A stretch of DNA of 13,660 nucleotides from Alphaproteobacteria bacterium (GTDB lineage Bacteria; Pseudomonadota; Alphaproteobacteria; Micavibrionales; CSBR16-224), in NCBI GenBank assembly GCA_007116755.1, contig SKHU01000122.1, forward strand, positions 1 through 13,660. The letters are read 5' to 3'. The notes beneath the pieces were generated by a model. It saw only the letters and a list, made by a program, of their open reading frames with translations, was not told the origin of the DNA and did no database searches. Positions within the stretch are counted from its first letter, which is position 1. Every line of letters starts with the position of its first letter. This document shows, in pieces, positions 1 to 6,780 of this stretch. The position numbers and the translations under genes were made by a program.

Positions 1-19
1 AAAGTTAGGCGGTGTTTTT

Positions 20-226
20 TTAAGATCCGATCCCCAAAATCCACTGCACAAGCAAAGAAATCAGCCAATCCGCCAAAAACAGAAACATGGCAATAACAAA
101 CACCATAAAAAACACGACAACCGTTGTAATTCGCGTTTCCTTGCCGGTCGCCCATGTGACTTTCGAGCCTTCCAGTTTGACTTCTTCAATAAATCTGAGC
201 GGTTTGAATTTGGATATTTTTGCCAT
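20..226 (-). CDS. secE: Preprotein translocase subunit SecE
   Basis: SecE is the small essential subunit of the inner-membrane SecYEG channel, where it clamps SecY. The 68-residue product is the short, single-span form usual outside the enterics. A charged amphipathic N-terminal half (about residues 8-30, containing FIEEVKLEGSKVTWAT, the conserved E-KVTWP-like region with Ala in place of the common Pro) is followed by one hydrophobic segment at about residues 34-60. The ATG at 226 has AAGGAA about 11 bases upstream. The gene lies directly downstream of tRNA-Trp on the same strand, the classic tRNA-Trp/secE/nusG arrangement. nusG would be expected next, just outside the left edge. Identification rests on size, topology, motif and context. 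Confidence 0.95.
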   Translation of the reverse strand: MAKISKFKPLRFIEEVKLEGSKVTWATGKETRITTVVVFFMVFVIAMFLFLADWLISLLVQWILGIGS

Positions 227-271
227 GGTCTTTGTTATTCCTTAAGACAGTCTGCGTTTAACTTTGTTCTT

Positions 272-286
272 TGCCGCAAAACGGCA
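272..286 (-). other. Short inverted repeat at the 3' end of tRNA-Trp
   Basis: On the minus strand TGCCG-TTTTG-CGGCA forms a perfect 5-bp stem with a 5-base loop. Its 5' arm includes the last acceptor-stem base and the discriminator base of tRNA-Trp. No U-tract follows, so it is not an intrinsic terminator. It could mark a processing site between the tRNA and the secE message, or be chance. Confidence 0.35.
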
Positions 287-357
287 GGAGCGAAGGGACT
301 CGAACCCCCAACCCCCGGTTTTGGAGACCGGTGCTCTACCAATTGAGCTACGCTCCT
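285..357 (-). tRNA. tRNA-Trp (anticodon CCA)
   Basis: Read on the minus strand, this 73-base segment folds as a full cloverleaf. It has a 7-bp acceptor stem (AGGAGCG with CGCTCCT), a D arm GCTC/GAGC, and an anticodon stem CCGGT/ACCGG enclosing CTCCAAA, so the anticodon is CCA (Trp). A five-base variable loop follows, then a T arm GGGGG-TTCGAGT-CCCTT with two G-U pairs. The discriminator base is G at 285. The next bases are CCG rather than CCA, so the CCA end is not encoded in full and must be completed by the nucleotidyltransferase. The tRNA lies 58 bases upstream of secE and is probably part of the same primary transcript. Confidence 0.97.
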
Positions 358-474
358 TCAATTGCCGTTTTTGCGCCTTATCCGTTTCTCCGTTTTTTTG
401 AACATCCCGCCGCCCGCCGTGCGGGTGTTGTGTGTCGGTGATGTTTGAAGGGAAATACAAATAATGCTGAAAGC

Positions 475-503
475 TTTGTAACGGAAATCGGAAAGGATTG
501 CAA
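475..503 (-). promoter_or_regulatory. Possible sigma70-type promoter for tRNA-Trp/secE
   Basis: On the minus strand TTGCAA (498-503, -35-like) and TACAAA (475-480, -10-like) are separated by exactly 17 bases. They lie in the 177-base gap between the CYTH gene and tRNA-Trp. Each hexamer matches the consensus at 4 of 6 positions. Transcription from here would give a leader of about 110 bases before the tRNA. The rest of the gap (358-534) holds no gene and no clear terminator. A GC-rich hairpin at 413-425 lacks a U-tract. Confidence 0.35.
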
Positions 504-534
504 GCGTGTTTTCCGGTTGCCCTTTAAATTTCCG

Positions 535-1254
535 TTATTTTTTAGGATTCGGCCCTTTCCGGTGTCGGGGCAGCGCATCCTCCGCCGGCTTTTTTTCGGG
601 ATAGGCCTCCGCATCCAGCCTAAAGCCTGCCTCCGCTTTCGACACCGCGCTGAGTTTTGCTTCGGGTGCCTGTTTCAGAATTTTTGCGCAGATGATATCA
701 ACAGCGGCCGGATCGCCGGATTTTAACTCAACTTCAATTTCCGAAACTTTGGCAGACAAATCCTTGCGGTCAGCATGCGTCACCGCGCCTTTGTCAAAAG
801 CCAGTTCAACGACACCGATCTCCTCACCGCCCTGCATCACGGGGATGGAGAAATAGCGCCGGCGCACATCAGCCGTAAAGACATGACGCAGTTTTTTGCC
901 CTCCAGCCCTTCCAGCAGTTTTTTTGCTTCCTTATCGTCGATCAGGGAGATATCCGGCGTCTCCTGCTTTTCACCGAGAATATCCTTCACCTCGACACGC
1001 GACATCGCGCCCTTTTTGCCGCCCGGCACTTCATATTTCAGCGTCTGCTCGTAAGTGCCGCCCTTGTGCTGAACGCGCAACGCCATGCGGCGCCGGTTCA
1101 GCTTGCGTTTTTTTGTGTCGTAATAGGCGCGCGGACGGTGTTTGGTTTTGATTTCTCCGCCAATCGCAAGCTTTGAAAATTCCTTAAAAAGCTCCTCCAT
1201 CTCCTTGGCAGAAACAAGGATTTTCTTTTCTATCTCATGTGAAGTATCAGACAT
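535..1254 (-). CDS. CYTH domain protein (class IV adenylate cyclase / triphosphate tunnel metalloenzyme family)
   Basis: CYTH proteins form an eight-stranded tunnel that binds triphosphate and divalent metal. Bacterial members are mostly inorganic triphosphatases or thiamine-triphosphatase-like enzymes. The diagnostic ExExK motif is E7-I-E9-K-K11 near the N terminus. Other tunnel elements are visible: YYDT (44-47), MALRVQ (57-62), TLKYEV (71-76), the basic VRRR (130-133), ELAFDKG (150-156) and the acidic strand EIEVELKSG (172-180), all in family order. At 239 residues it is a CYTH domain with a basic, Pro-rich tail (about 215-239) and no CHAD domain. The start ATG at 1254 has a strong Shine-Dalgarno (GGAGGGGAG, 7 bases away). 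It lies 34 bases downstream of the aminotransferase gene, so the two are likely co-transcribed. The substrate cannot be assigned from sequence. Confidence 0.9.
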   Translation of the reverse strand: MSDTSHEIEKKILVSAKEMEELFKEFSKLAIGGEIKTKHRPRAYYDTKKRKLNRRRMALRVQHKGGTYEQTLKYEVPGGKKGAMSRVEVKDILGEKQETPDISLIDDKEAKKLLEGLEGKKLRHVFTADVRRRYFSIPVMQGGEEIGVVELAFDKGAVTHADRKDLSAKVSEIEVELKSGDPAAVDIICAKILKQAPEAKLSAVSKAEAGFRLDAEAYPEKKPAEDALPRHRKGPNPKK

Positions 1255-1273
1255 TCTCCGGCTCCCCTCCCGT

Positions 1274-1288
1274 CCCGCAGATCGCGGG
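1274..1288 (-). other. Small GC hairpin directly after the aminotransferase stop codon
   Basis: CCCGC-GATCT-GCGGG (minus strand) is a perfect 5-bp stem that begins at the base after the TGA of the aminotransferase gene and ends a few bases before the CYTH Shine-Dalgarno. It has no U-tract, so it does not look like a terminator. It could stabilise the upstream message 3' end or modulate CYTH translation. Confidence 0.35.
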
Positions 1289-2536
1289 TCAACTCAGTGC
1301 GGCGCACGCTTTTTGAATACGCTTGCACGCTTTTTCCAAAACATCTTCCGATAATGCATATGATACACGAAAAAACGGAGAAAGTCCAAACTCAACGCCC
1401 TGAACCGTCACCACATTTTCGGATTTCAGCAAATATTGCGCAAAATCGCTGTCATTTTCAATCACCTGCCCGTCCGGCGTTTTTTTGCCGATACAGCCTG
1501 CGCAGGAGGCGAAAACATAGAACGCGCCTTCCGGAACGGTGCAGGACAGCCCTTCGGCCTCGCCGAGCATCGACACCACCAGATCGCGGCGTTTTTTGAA
1601 CGAATCGCACCAGCCCGACAGAAATTCCTGCGGCCCGTCAAGGGCGGCCAGCGCCGCCGCCTGACTGATAGAAGACGGGTTTGACGTGCTTTGCCCCTGC
1701 AATTTTGCCATGGCCTTGATCAGTTCTTTCGGCCCTGCGGCATAGCCGATGCGCCAGCCTGTCATCGCATAGGCCTTGGAAACGCCGTTGACCGTCAATG
1801 TGCGGCTTTTCAAACGCGGCTCGATCTCCGCCGGCGTGGTAAATTCAAAATCGTCATAAACGAGTTTTTCGTAAATATCGTCACTCATCACCCAGACATG
1901 CGGATGGCGCAGCAACACATCCGTCAACGCCTTCATTTCCTCGCGCGTATAGGCTGATCCGGTCGGATTGCTGGGCGAGTTCAGCATCACCCAGCGCGTT
2001 TTCGGCGTAATCGCCGCCTCCAGATCTTCCGGTTGCAGGCGGAAATTGTTTTCCATCGTGCAGGACACGATCACAGGCTCGCCTTCGGCGATGCGTGTCA
2101 TATCGGGATAAGACACCCAATACGGCGCAGGAATCACAACCTCGTCACCAGGGTTAAGCGTTGCCATCAGCGCATTGAACAGCACCTGCTTGCCGCCCGT
2201 ACCGACGATCACCTCGTCGGGCGTATAATCCAGATTGTTGTCGCGTTTGAATTTGCGGCAGATCGCCTCGCGCAGCGCAAGCGTTCCCGGAACGGGCGTA
2301 TAGCGGGTATCGCCTGCATCCATCGCCTTTTTTGCAGCATCCCGAATATGTGCCGGCGTATCAAAATCCGGCTCGCCGACAGACAGGCCGATCACGTCTT
2401 TTCCCTCCGCCTTCAATTGCTGCGCCACGGCGATCAGCCCCAGCGTTGCAGAAGGCTTAACCGCCTTCAGGCGGTTTGCAACTGTCAATTCTGCCGTTTC
2501 CGTATTGTCCTTACCGCTTTGGATAGCCGTCTGCAT
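1289..2536 (-). CDS. aspC: Aspartate aminotransferase, class I PLP-dependent (Ib type)
   Basis: This enzyme transfers the amino group between aspartate and 2-oxoglutarate using pyridoxal phosphate in the cytoplasm. Some Ib enzymes also accept prephenate. The 415-residue product has the fold-type I signature in order: GEPDFDTP (54-61), YTPVPG (79-84), GGKQ (114-117), the SPSNPTG loop (187-193), SDDIYE (218-223), the PLP-lysine motif NGVSKAYAMTGWRIGY with K254, and the substrate-carboxylate arginine in FFRVSYA (R390). The ATG at 2536 is favoured because GAGGG lies 8 bases upstream. This start overlaps the end of the kinase gene by 26 bases, implying translational coupling. A TTG at 2488 would give a more typical N terminus (TVANRLKAVKPSATL) but has a poorer ribosome site. 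Orthologs are also called aatA. Confidence 0.93.
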   Translation of the reverse strand: MQTAIQSGKDNTETAELTVANRLKAVKPSATLGLIAVAQQLKAEGKDVIGLSVGEPDFDTPAHIRDAAKKAMDAGDTRYTPVPGTLALREAICRKFKRDNNLDYTPDEVIVGTGGKQVLFNALMATLNPGDEVVIPAPYWVSYPDMTRIAEGEPVIVSCTMENNFRLQPEDLEAAITPKTRWVMLNSPSNPTGSAYTREEMKALTDVLLRHPHVWVMSDDIYEKLVYDDFEFTTPAEIEPRLKSRTLTVNGVSKAYAMTGWRIGYAAGPKELIKAMAKLQGQSTSNPSSISQAAALAALDGPQEFLSGWCDSFKKRRDLVVSMLGEAEGLSCTVPEGAFYVFASCAGCIGKKTPDGQVIENDSDFAQYLLKSENVVTVQGVEFGLSPFFRVSYALSEDVLEKACKRIQKACAALS

Positions 2537-3602
2537 GTTCGAAACCCTCTTTCAAATCTTTGGTCAAATCCATATCGTTTTGTAAAAACCAGTCTTTGAG
2601 TTCTGCAAAAACCGGTTTTTGCAAATGCGCCCATGCAAAGCCGCGCATGCGCGGAATATATTTCAACAATTGCGGCTTGCCGTCACGCACGAACAGCCGC
2701 ACCAGATTGCCGAGATTTTTGCAATGGCGCTGCGTTGTCATGACGGAGAACCATATGTCGAATTCCTCCTCCGTCCCTGTCACCGACACCTGATCAAGAT
2801 AGCGGCGACGCAAGGACACGAACGCCTCCGGCGCCAGATCGCGGCGAATATCCTCCAGCAACGAGACGACATCGTAAACCGCAGGTCCGATCCGTGCCGC
2901 CTGAAAATCCAGCAAGCCGCAATTCTGCAGCCCTTCGCGTCCCTGAACGCGCATCATATTGTTGAAAATATAATCGTACAAGATCAGGCTATTCTGCACC
3001 GGCGGCATTGTCGCCAGAATATTCGTCCAGATGCGGCGGTAATCCGCGCGCGCCTTTTCGGACAACGCCGTGCCGCGCGTGGCGGGGGCATACCAGTCAA
3101 GCGTGTTGCCCGCCTCTGCCAGCATACGCTCATGCGTATAAAGGGAAACCTCCGCATCCGCAGCCTCGGGGTGGTTGTGCAGATAGGCCAGAACATCGAT
3201 CGCCTTTTCGTAAAACGGCAGCGCCTCCGCGCCGCGTTCAACCAGCGCATCGTAAGTGTCATCCCCGAAATCTTCGATCAGCGCGAGAGAGGAGTCTTCC
3301 GAGATGTCGTAATCGTAAATTTCCGGTGCGGTCAGGCCGAGGCGGCGCAAATGCCGGTCAACCGTCACATACCATTCCAGCGGCTCTGTCGTATCCAGCG
3401 TTGCATCCATCAGCAGCATCGGGCGCGGCCCGCCATGCACACGATAATAGCGGCGGTAGGAGGCATGGGCAGGCAAAGCCTCCAGCGTGATGTTGCGAAT
3501 ACCGCGCCGCGCGAGAAAATCAAGCCGCAGCGCCGCATAAGGTTCACCGTTCAGGGCTTCGGGCCCCGCGACGATTTTTTGTTGTAATTGCGGTTGTGTC
3601 AT
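2511..3602 (-). CDS. amgK: AmgK-like N-acetylmuramate/N-acetylglucosamine 1-kinase (APH-fold phosphotransferase, COG3178 type)
   Basis: AmgK phosphorylates the anomeric hydroxyl of MurNAc/GlcNAc in peptidoglycan recycling and works with the uridylyltransferase MurU. The 363-residue product has the family's ASYRRYYRV (48-56), IEDFGDD (109-115) and the DFQ-A-R-GP-YD-VSLL-D-RRD block (232-255), in which D232 is the likely metal-binding Asp. The catalytic loop reads LYDYIFNN. D210 and N215 keep the Asp-x4-Asn spacing of aminoglycoside-kinase-like enzymes, but the usual preceding His-Gly/His-Arg is Leu-Tyr. Neither tsaE nor murU, the usual neighbours, is adjacent. The ATG at 3602 follows the upstream gene's stop by 6 bases. 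The 3' end overlaps the aminotransferase start. The family is confident; the exact sugar substrate is inference. Confidence 0.8.
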   Translation of the reverse strand: MTQPQLQQKIVAGPEALNGEPYAALRLDFLARRGIRNITLEALPAHASYRRYYRVHGGPRPMLLMDATLDTTEPLEWYVTVDRHLRRLGLTAPEIYDYDISEDSSLALIEDFGDDTYDALVERGAEALPFYEKAIDVLAYLHNHPEAADAEVSLYTHERMLAEAGNTLDWYAPATRGTALSEKARADYRRIWTNILATMPPVQNSLILYDYIFNNMMRVQGREGLQNCGLLDFQAARIGPAVYDVVSLLEDIRRDLAPEAFVSLRRRYLDQVSVTGTEEEFDIWFSVMTTQRHCKNLGNLVRLFVRDGKPQLLKYIPRMRGFAWAHLQKPVFAELKDWFLQNDMDLTKDLKEGFEHADGYPKR

Positions 3603-3608
3603 TTTTTA

Positions 3609-4013
3609 TTATTGCTTTCCGTCTTTTCGCGCGATTTGCAAAATCGCTTCAATATGCTGTTCCGAAGTACGATGCGGCGCGTTAATCTCATCGCGGACAA
3701 AGCCGAATTGCTGCGGCGGAACCTTTCCCGTCATATTCTCCAGAATTTCACGCCCGAACGCACCGATCTCGATTCCGTCACTGCCGCCTTTCTCCGTTTG
3801 GGAGGGTTTGGGGATTTCACGGGTTTCGCGCGCCTGTGCGCTTTGTAAAGCGAGCCCTGCAATGCTGCGCAGATGCGGCATGGCCAATCCGCGCAAAAGG
3901 GACGCATCCTCCTCGACCCATGCCAGCAACAGACGCTGCGCCTGTGCCAGATTGCCTTCGGCCTGATCCAGTGCGGCCAGAACGCGGCCGCGCGCATATT
4001 CCTGATGGCTCAT
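3609..4013 (-). CDS. Small uncharacterised protein encoded with the AmgK-like kinase
   Basis: I do not recognise a named family for this 134-residue protein. The N-terminal half (about residues 6-58) looks all-helical: an Ala/Leu-rich stretch, GNLAQAQRLLLAW (20-32), and a distinctive AMPHLRSIAGLAL (44-56). The middle (60-80) is polar and probably disordered. A second short helical patch with EQHIEAIL (118-125) ends the protein. There is no signal peptide, membrane segment or Cys/His cluster. It starts at an ATG with GGGG 9 bases upstream and ends 6 bases before the kinase start, so it is almost certainly co-translated with amgK. It follows corC by 51 bases. Compact spacing and ordinary composition argue for a real gene rather than a chance ORF. 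Confidence 0.75.
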   Translation of the reverse strand: MSHQEYARGRVLAALDQAEGNLAQAQRLLLAWVEEDASLLRGLAMPHLRSIAGLALQSAQARETREIPKPSQTEKGGSDGIEIGAFGREILENMTGKVPPQQFGFVRDEINAPHRTSEQHIEAILQIARKDGKQ

Positions 4014-4064
4014 ATGATAAAACCCCGGCTGTTATTCTTTAATACGACCGACAGAATGGCATAT

Positions 4065-5087
4065 TCAGACGGTTTTGTACATATTGCGTATGCACAGGCG
4101 GTGAATTCTGCGCGGATCGGCATCCAGCACCTCGAATTCCAGACCGGAACTGTGTACGATCACCTCGCCGCGCGCGGGAACATGTCCGGCCAGCAGATTG
4201 ACCAGACCGCCGAGCGTATCGACTTCCTCGCGCTCCTCCTCCGTCATGAAACGCCCGTATTTTTCCTCCAGATCGTCAACATCGTAACGCGCATCGGCCA
4301 GAATCGTGCCGTCCTTGCGCTCGATCAGTTGCGGCTGGATATGCAGGCTGTGTTCGTCATCGATCTCGCCGACAATCGCCTCGATCAGATCATTGATCGT
4401 GATCATGCCGTCGATTCCGCCGTATTCGTCAACGACCATCGCGGTATGCAGACGCGACTGCCGCATCTGCAGCAGCAAATCCAGCACGCGCATGGAGGGC
4501 GAGACCACAAGAACATTCCGCAGATACCGGCGCAGTTCGAATTCCTCCCCGCCCTTGCCGTCCTGATTTCCGAAGACGGACACCATATCCTTCATATGTA
4601 CGGCACCGATCACATTATCAAGCGTATCGTGATAGACCGGCAGACGGCTGTGCGGTTTTTCGCTGAGCAACGCGATCAACTCGTCGCGCGTCGTGCGGAC
4701 ATCGACAGCAACGATATCGGCACGGGGCACCATGACTTCAACCACCGGCAAATCGCGCAATTCGAGAATATTGGCAATCAGGGCGCGTTCATGCGCCTCG
4801 ACGGAATGATCGCCGCTTTCGCTTTCTTCCTCGATCAGCTCTTCGATTGCCTCGCGTACCGAGGTGTCGGATTTTAAAAAGGGGAGTTTTTTCTTCAGAC
4901 GATGCCACAGACCGGCATCCTGCCCGTTGATTTCTCCGTTACCGTTACCGTTACCGTTACGGCGCGGCAGATCGCCCTGCATCGTTTCATCCGCCGTATC
5001 CGGCGGCTTGCTACTCTCGGCCTCCGTTTCGTCGGCCGCCGCGTATCTGCTGTCTTCCATTACTGTCTGTCTCGTCGTGTATAACAT
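4065..5087 (-). CDS. corC: CorC/HlyC family CBS-domain protein
   Basis: CorC-type proteins are cytosolic proteins with paired CBS domains that bind adenine nucleotides. They are linked to Mg/Co efflux and ribosome-associated functions, and are encoded beside ybeY and phoH. After an acidic N-terminal region, VVEVMVPRADIVAVD (115-129) opens the first CBS domain (to about 170), VVSPSMRVLDLLLQM begins the second (about 194-242, with VDEYGGIDGMITINDLIEAIVGEI as its core), and the C-terminal CorC_HlyC domain runs from about 252 to 335 (with DTLGGLV). There is no DUF21 membrane domain, so this is the soluble form. The ATG at 5087 has a weak ribosome site. ATG at 5060 (residue 10) is an alternative. 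An in-frame Gly-Asn tandem repeat lies at residues 44-51. It lies 36 bases after ybeY, in the conserved order. Confidence 0.92.
   Translation of the reverse strand: MLYTTRQTVMEDSRYAAADETEAESSKPPDTADETMQGDLPRRNGNGNGNGEINGQDAGLWHRLKKKLPFLKSDTSVREAIEELIEEESESGDHSVEAHERALIANILELRDLPVVEVMVPRADIVAVDVRTTRDELIALLSEKPHSRLPVYHDTLDNVIGAVHMKDMVSVFGNQDGKGGEEFELRRYLRNVLVVSPSMRVLDLLLQMRQSRLHTAMVVDEYGGIDGMITINDLIEAIVGEIDDEHSLHIQPQLIERKDGTILADARYDVDDLEEKYGRFMTEEEREEVDTLGGLVNLLAGHVPARGEVIVHSSGLEFEVLDADPRRIHRLCIRNMYKTV
4936..4959 (-). repeat. Hexanucleotide tandem repeat (4 x CCGTTA) inside corC
   Basis: On the plus strand CCGTTA occurs four times in perfect tandem. Read from corC it encodes an alternating Asn-Gly run in the disordered N-terminal region. 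Because the unit is 6 bases, gain or loss of copies keeps the reading frame and changes only the linker length. Confidence 0.9.
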
Positions 5088-5123
5088 CGTCGGTTCAAAA
5101 ATGAATATGCAAAAACCTTTTTA

Positions 5124-5651
5124 TCACATTTTATAGGGATTATCATAGCCCAATTCTTGCAAAATGTCACCCTCCAGCTTTTCCATTTCGATCGCCTCAT
5201 CTTCTTCCAGATGGTCATGCCCCAGAAGATGCAAAACACCGTGCACCACCATATGCGCGGCATGTGCGGCAAGGGTGATTTTTTTTTCATCCGCTTCGCG
5301 TTTGACGGTCTCGAAAGACAGGAAAACGTCGCCCAGCACCGTATCCGTTGACTGGACACCGTCTTCGGCCAGCAGATAGGGAAAGGAGAGAACATTGGTC
5401 GGGCGCGGCTTGCCGCGATAATCCCTGTTGAGATTCTCAAGACAGTGATCATCGCTGAATACAAGGCCGATTTCCACACGCGGCAATTCCCGCAAGGCCG
5501 GAAATTTTGTACAGCCCGCATCATACGCGGCATGCGCCGCTTTTTCGGCGATTTTGGCAATATCCGGCTCTTCCTCTTCCCATTCCGATGCCGAAAGGGA
5601 AACAGTCGGATCAAGCTGCGCCTTTTTTCTTTTACTCCTGGCCGCCGCCAT
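5124..5651 (-). CDS. ybeY: Endoribonuclease YbeY (rRNA maturation factor)
   Basis: YbeY is a zinc-dependent single-strand endoribonuclease needed for 16S rRNA 3' maturation and ribosome quality control. The 175-residue product carries the signature HGVLHLLGHDH, with zinc ligands H137, H141 and H147. The core element NRDYRGKPRPTNVLSFP (75-91) and GDVFLS (107-112) are also typical. The N-terminal 12 residues are basic and variable. The ATG at 5651 has AGGGGA 6-7 bases upstream and overlaps the 3' end of phoH by 20 bases, so translation is probably coupled. The family, start and neighbourhood (phoH before, corC after) agree. Confidence 0.96.
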   Translation of the reverse strand: MAAARSKRKKAQLDPTVSLSASEWEEEEPDIAKIAEKAAHAAYDAGCTKFPALRELPRVEIGLVFSDDHCLENLNRDYRGKPRPTNVLSFPYLLAEDGVQSTDTVLGDVFLSFETVKREADEKKITLAAHAAHMVVHGVLHLLGHDHLEEDEAIEMEKLEGDILQELGYDNPYKM

Positions 5652-6687
5652 TCACTTTCCCCTGTCCGTTACGTGATTTGTCGAAACGCTCATAGGCTTT
5701 GACGATTTTTGCCACCAGCGGATCGCGCACCACATCTTCTTCCGTAAACTGCACGAATGCAATATCGTCCAGATCTTTCAAAACCGTAATCGCCTCGTTC
5801 AATCCCGAGGTCATCCGCCCCGGCAAATCCGATTGCGACGGATCGCCTGTTACAAGCATGTGACTATCTCCCCCCAGACGGGTCAGCACCATTTTCATCT
5901 GCGCGGGTGTCGTATTCTGCGCCTCGTCCAGAACAATGCAGGCTTTCGTCAGTGTGCGGCCGCGCATAAAGGCCAGCGGCGCAACTTCGATATCGCCATT
6001 GGCCAGATGCCGCACGATCTGCTCGGGTGTCATCATATCGTGCAAAGCATCATAAAGCGGACGCAGATACGGGTCGATTTTCTCTTTCATGTCGCCGGGC
6101 AGGAAACCGAGATTTTCCCCCGCCTCGACTGCCGGACGACAAAGAATGATTCTTTCGATTTCGCCTTTTTGCAGTTTCATCACCGCAAAAGCAATCGCCA
6201 GATAGGTTTTTCCTGTTCCGGCAGGGCCGACGCCGAAGACCATGCGTTTTTTCTCCATCGCCTCCATATAGGTGGCCTGACGCGGCGTGCGCGCCGTCAA
6301 TTGCTGCCGCTCGCGCCCGTGACGCAGCTTGACCTGCGGCTCCTGAAATGCGGCACGCGCCATCGACTTGGTTCCCGGATCCAGCGAGTTATCGGCAATG
6401 CGGATCGCCGCATCGACCTCATCCAGCCCGACATCAAGATTATGCGACAGCCTTTCCCACAAAGATTCCAGAACATGGCGCGCCCGTTTCAGCTGCGCGT
6501 GCTGTCCCGTCATGACGATTTCGTTGCCTTTGGAATAAATCTGCACCCCGATCTGCTCTTCAATGCGGGAGAGATGAATCCCGCATTCCCCGAAAAGCAA
6601 AGGCACAAGAGCGTTGTCGTCGAATTGTAAACCGAGCTGCTGAACCGCTTTTTTGCTCAAAGAATCCTCACAGAAAGATTTGCGCAC
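5632..6687 (-). CDS. phoH: PhoH-like ATPase (canonical YbeZ type)
   Basis: PhoH-like proteins are P-loop ATPases related to superfamily 1 helicases. YbeZ works with YbeY in rRNA processing. Numbering here counts from the upstream GTG at 6696. An N-terminal KH-like region (about 28-85, with FGECGIHLSRIE and GNEIVMTG) precedes the ATPase domain. That domain carries Walker A GPAGTGKT (157-164), RPAVEAGENLGFLPGD (187-202), PYLRPLYDAL (209-218), Walker B IVLDEAQNTT (254-263), and sensor TGDPSQSDLP (283-292). GTG at 6687 is chosen because AGGG lies 8 bases upstream. GTG at 6696 adds three residues but has no room for a ribosome site. This is the direct partner copy: it overlaps ybeY and keeps every canonical motif, unlike the second copy at 7520-8608. 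Confidence 0.95.
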   Translation of the reverse strand: MRKSFCEDSLSKKAVQQLGLQFDDNALVPLLFGECGIHLSRIEEQIGVQIYSKGNEIVMTGQHAQLKRARHVLESLWERLSHNLDVGLDEVDAAIRIADNSLDPGTKSMARAAFQEPQVKLRHGRERQQLTARTPRQATYMEAMEKKRMVFGVGPAGTGKTYLAIAFAVMKLQKGEIERIILCRPAVEAGENLGFLPGDMKEKIDPYLRPLYDALHDMMTPEQIVRHLANGDIEVAPLAFMRGRTLTKACIVLDEAQNTTPAQMKMVLTRLGGDSHMLVTGDPSQSDLPGRMTSGLNEAITVLKDLDDIAFVQFTEEDVVRDPLVAKIVKAYERFDKSRNGQGKVNGGGQE

Positions 6688-6696
6688 ATAACGCAC

Positions 6697-6780
6697 CCTA
6701 TCATATCTATTGTATCGTGAAATATACTAAAAGAGGTTTAACCCTGCAGATAAAAGATTTTTTTGTCATTATTTATTTCG
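6697..6780 (-). promoter_or_regulatory. AT-rich gap, possible promoter for phoH-ybeY-corC
   Basis: These 84 bases between an ankyrin gene and phoH are clearly more AT-rich than the surroundings. On the minus strand two -10-like hexamers, TACAAT (6709-6714) and TATGAT (6700-6705), each match the consensus at 5 of 6 positions. No convincing -35 stands 16-18 bases upstream of either. A separate promoter here would free phoH-ybeY-corC from the upstream miaB transcript. No terminator hairpin is visible after the ankyrin gene. Confidence 0.3.

Noticed and set aside
361..400. Recurring AACGG units upstream of tRNA-Trp (three copies on the minus strand)
   Set aside because: The copies are irregularly spaced and too short to distinguish from chance.
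413..425. GC-rich hairpin CCCGC-CGT-GCGGG in the gap before tRNA-Trp, considered as a terminator
   Set aside because: The stem is short and no U-tract follows on either strand.
2619..3587. Long plus-strand open frame (322 codons) opposite the kinase gene
   Set aside because: It lies antisense to a clearly recognised gene, its translation shows no family motif, and its composition (many His/Arg/Gln) is that of a codon-mirror shadow. The same applies to the plus-strand frames at 3873-4877, 5833-6630, 2033-2599 and 11339-12097.
4068..4077. Sequence ACCGTCTGAA, one mismatch from the Neisseria DNA uptake sequence
   Set aside because: It is explained by the last codons and stop of corC. It occurs once and the organism is not a Neisseria relative.
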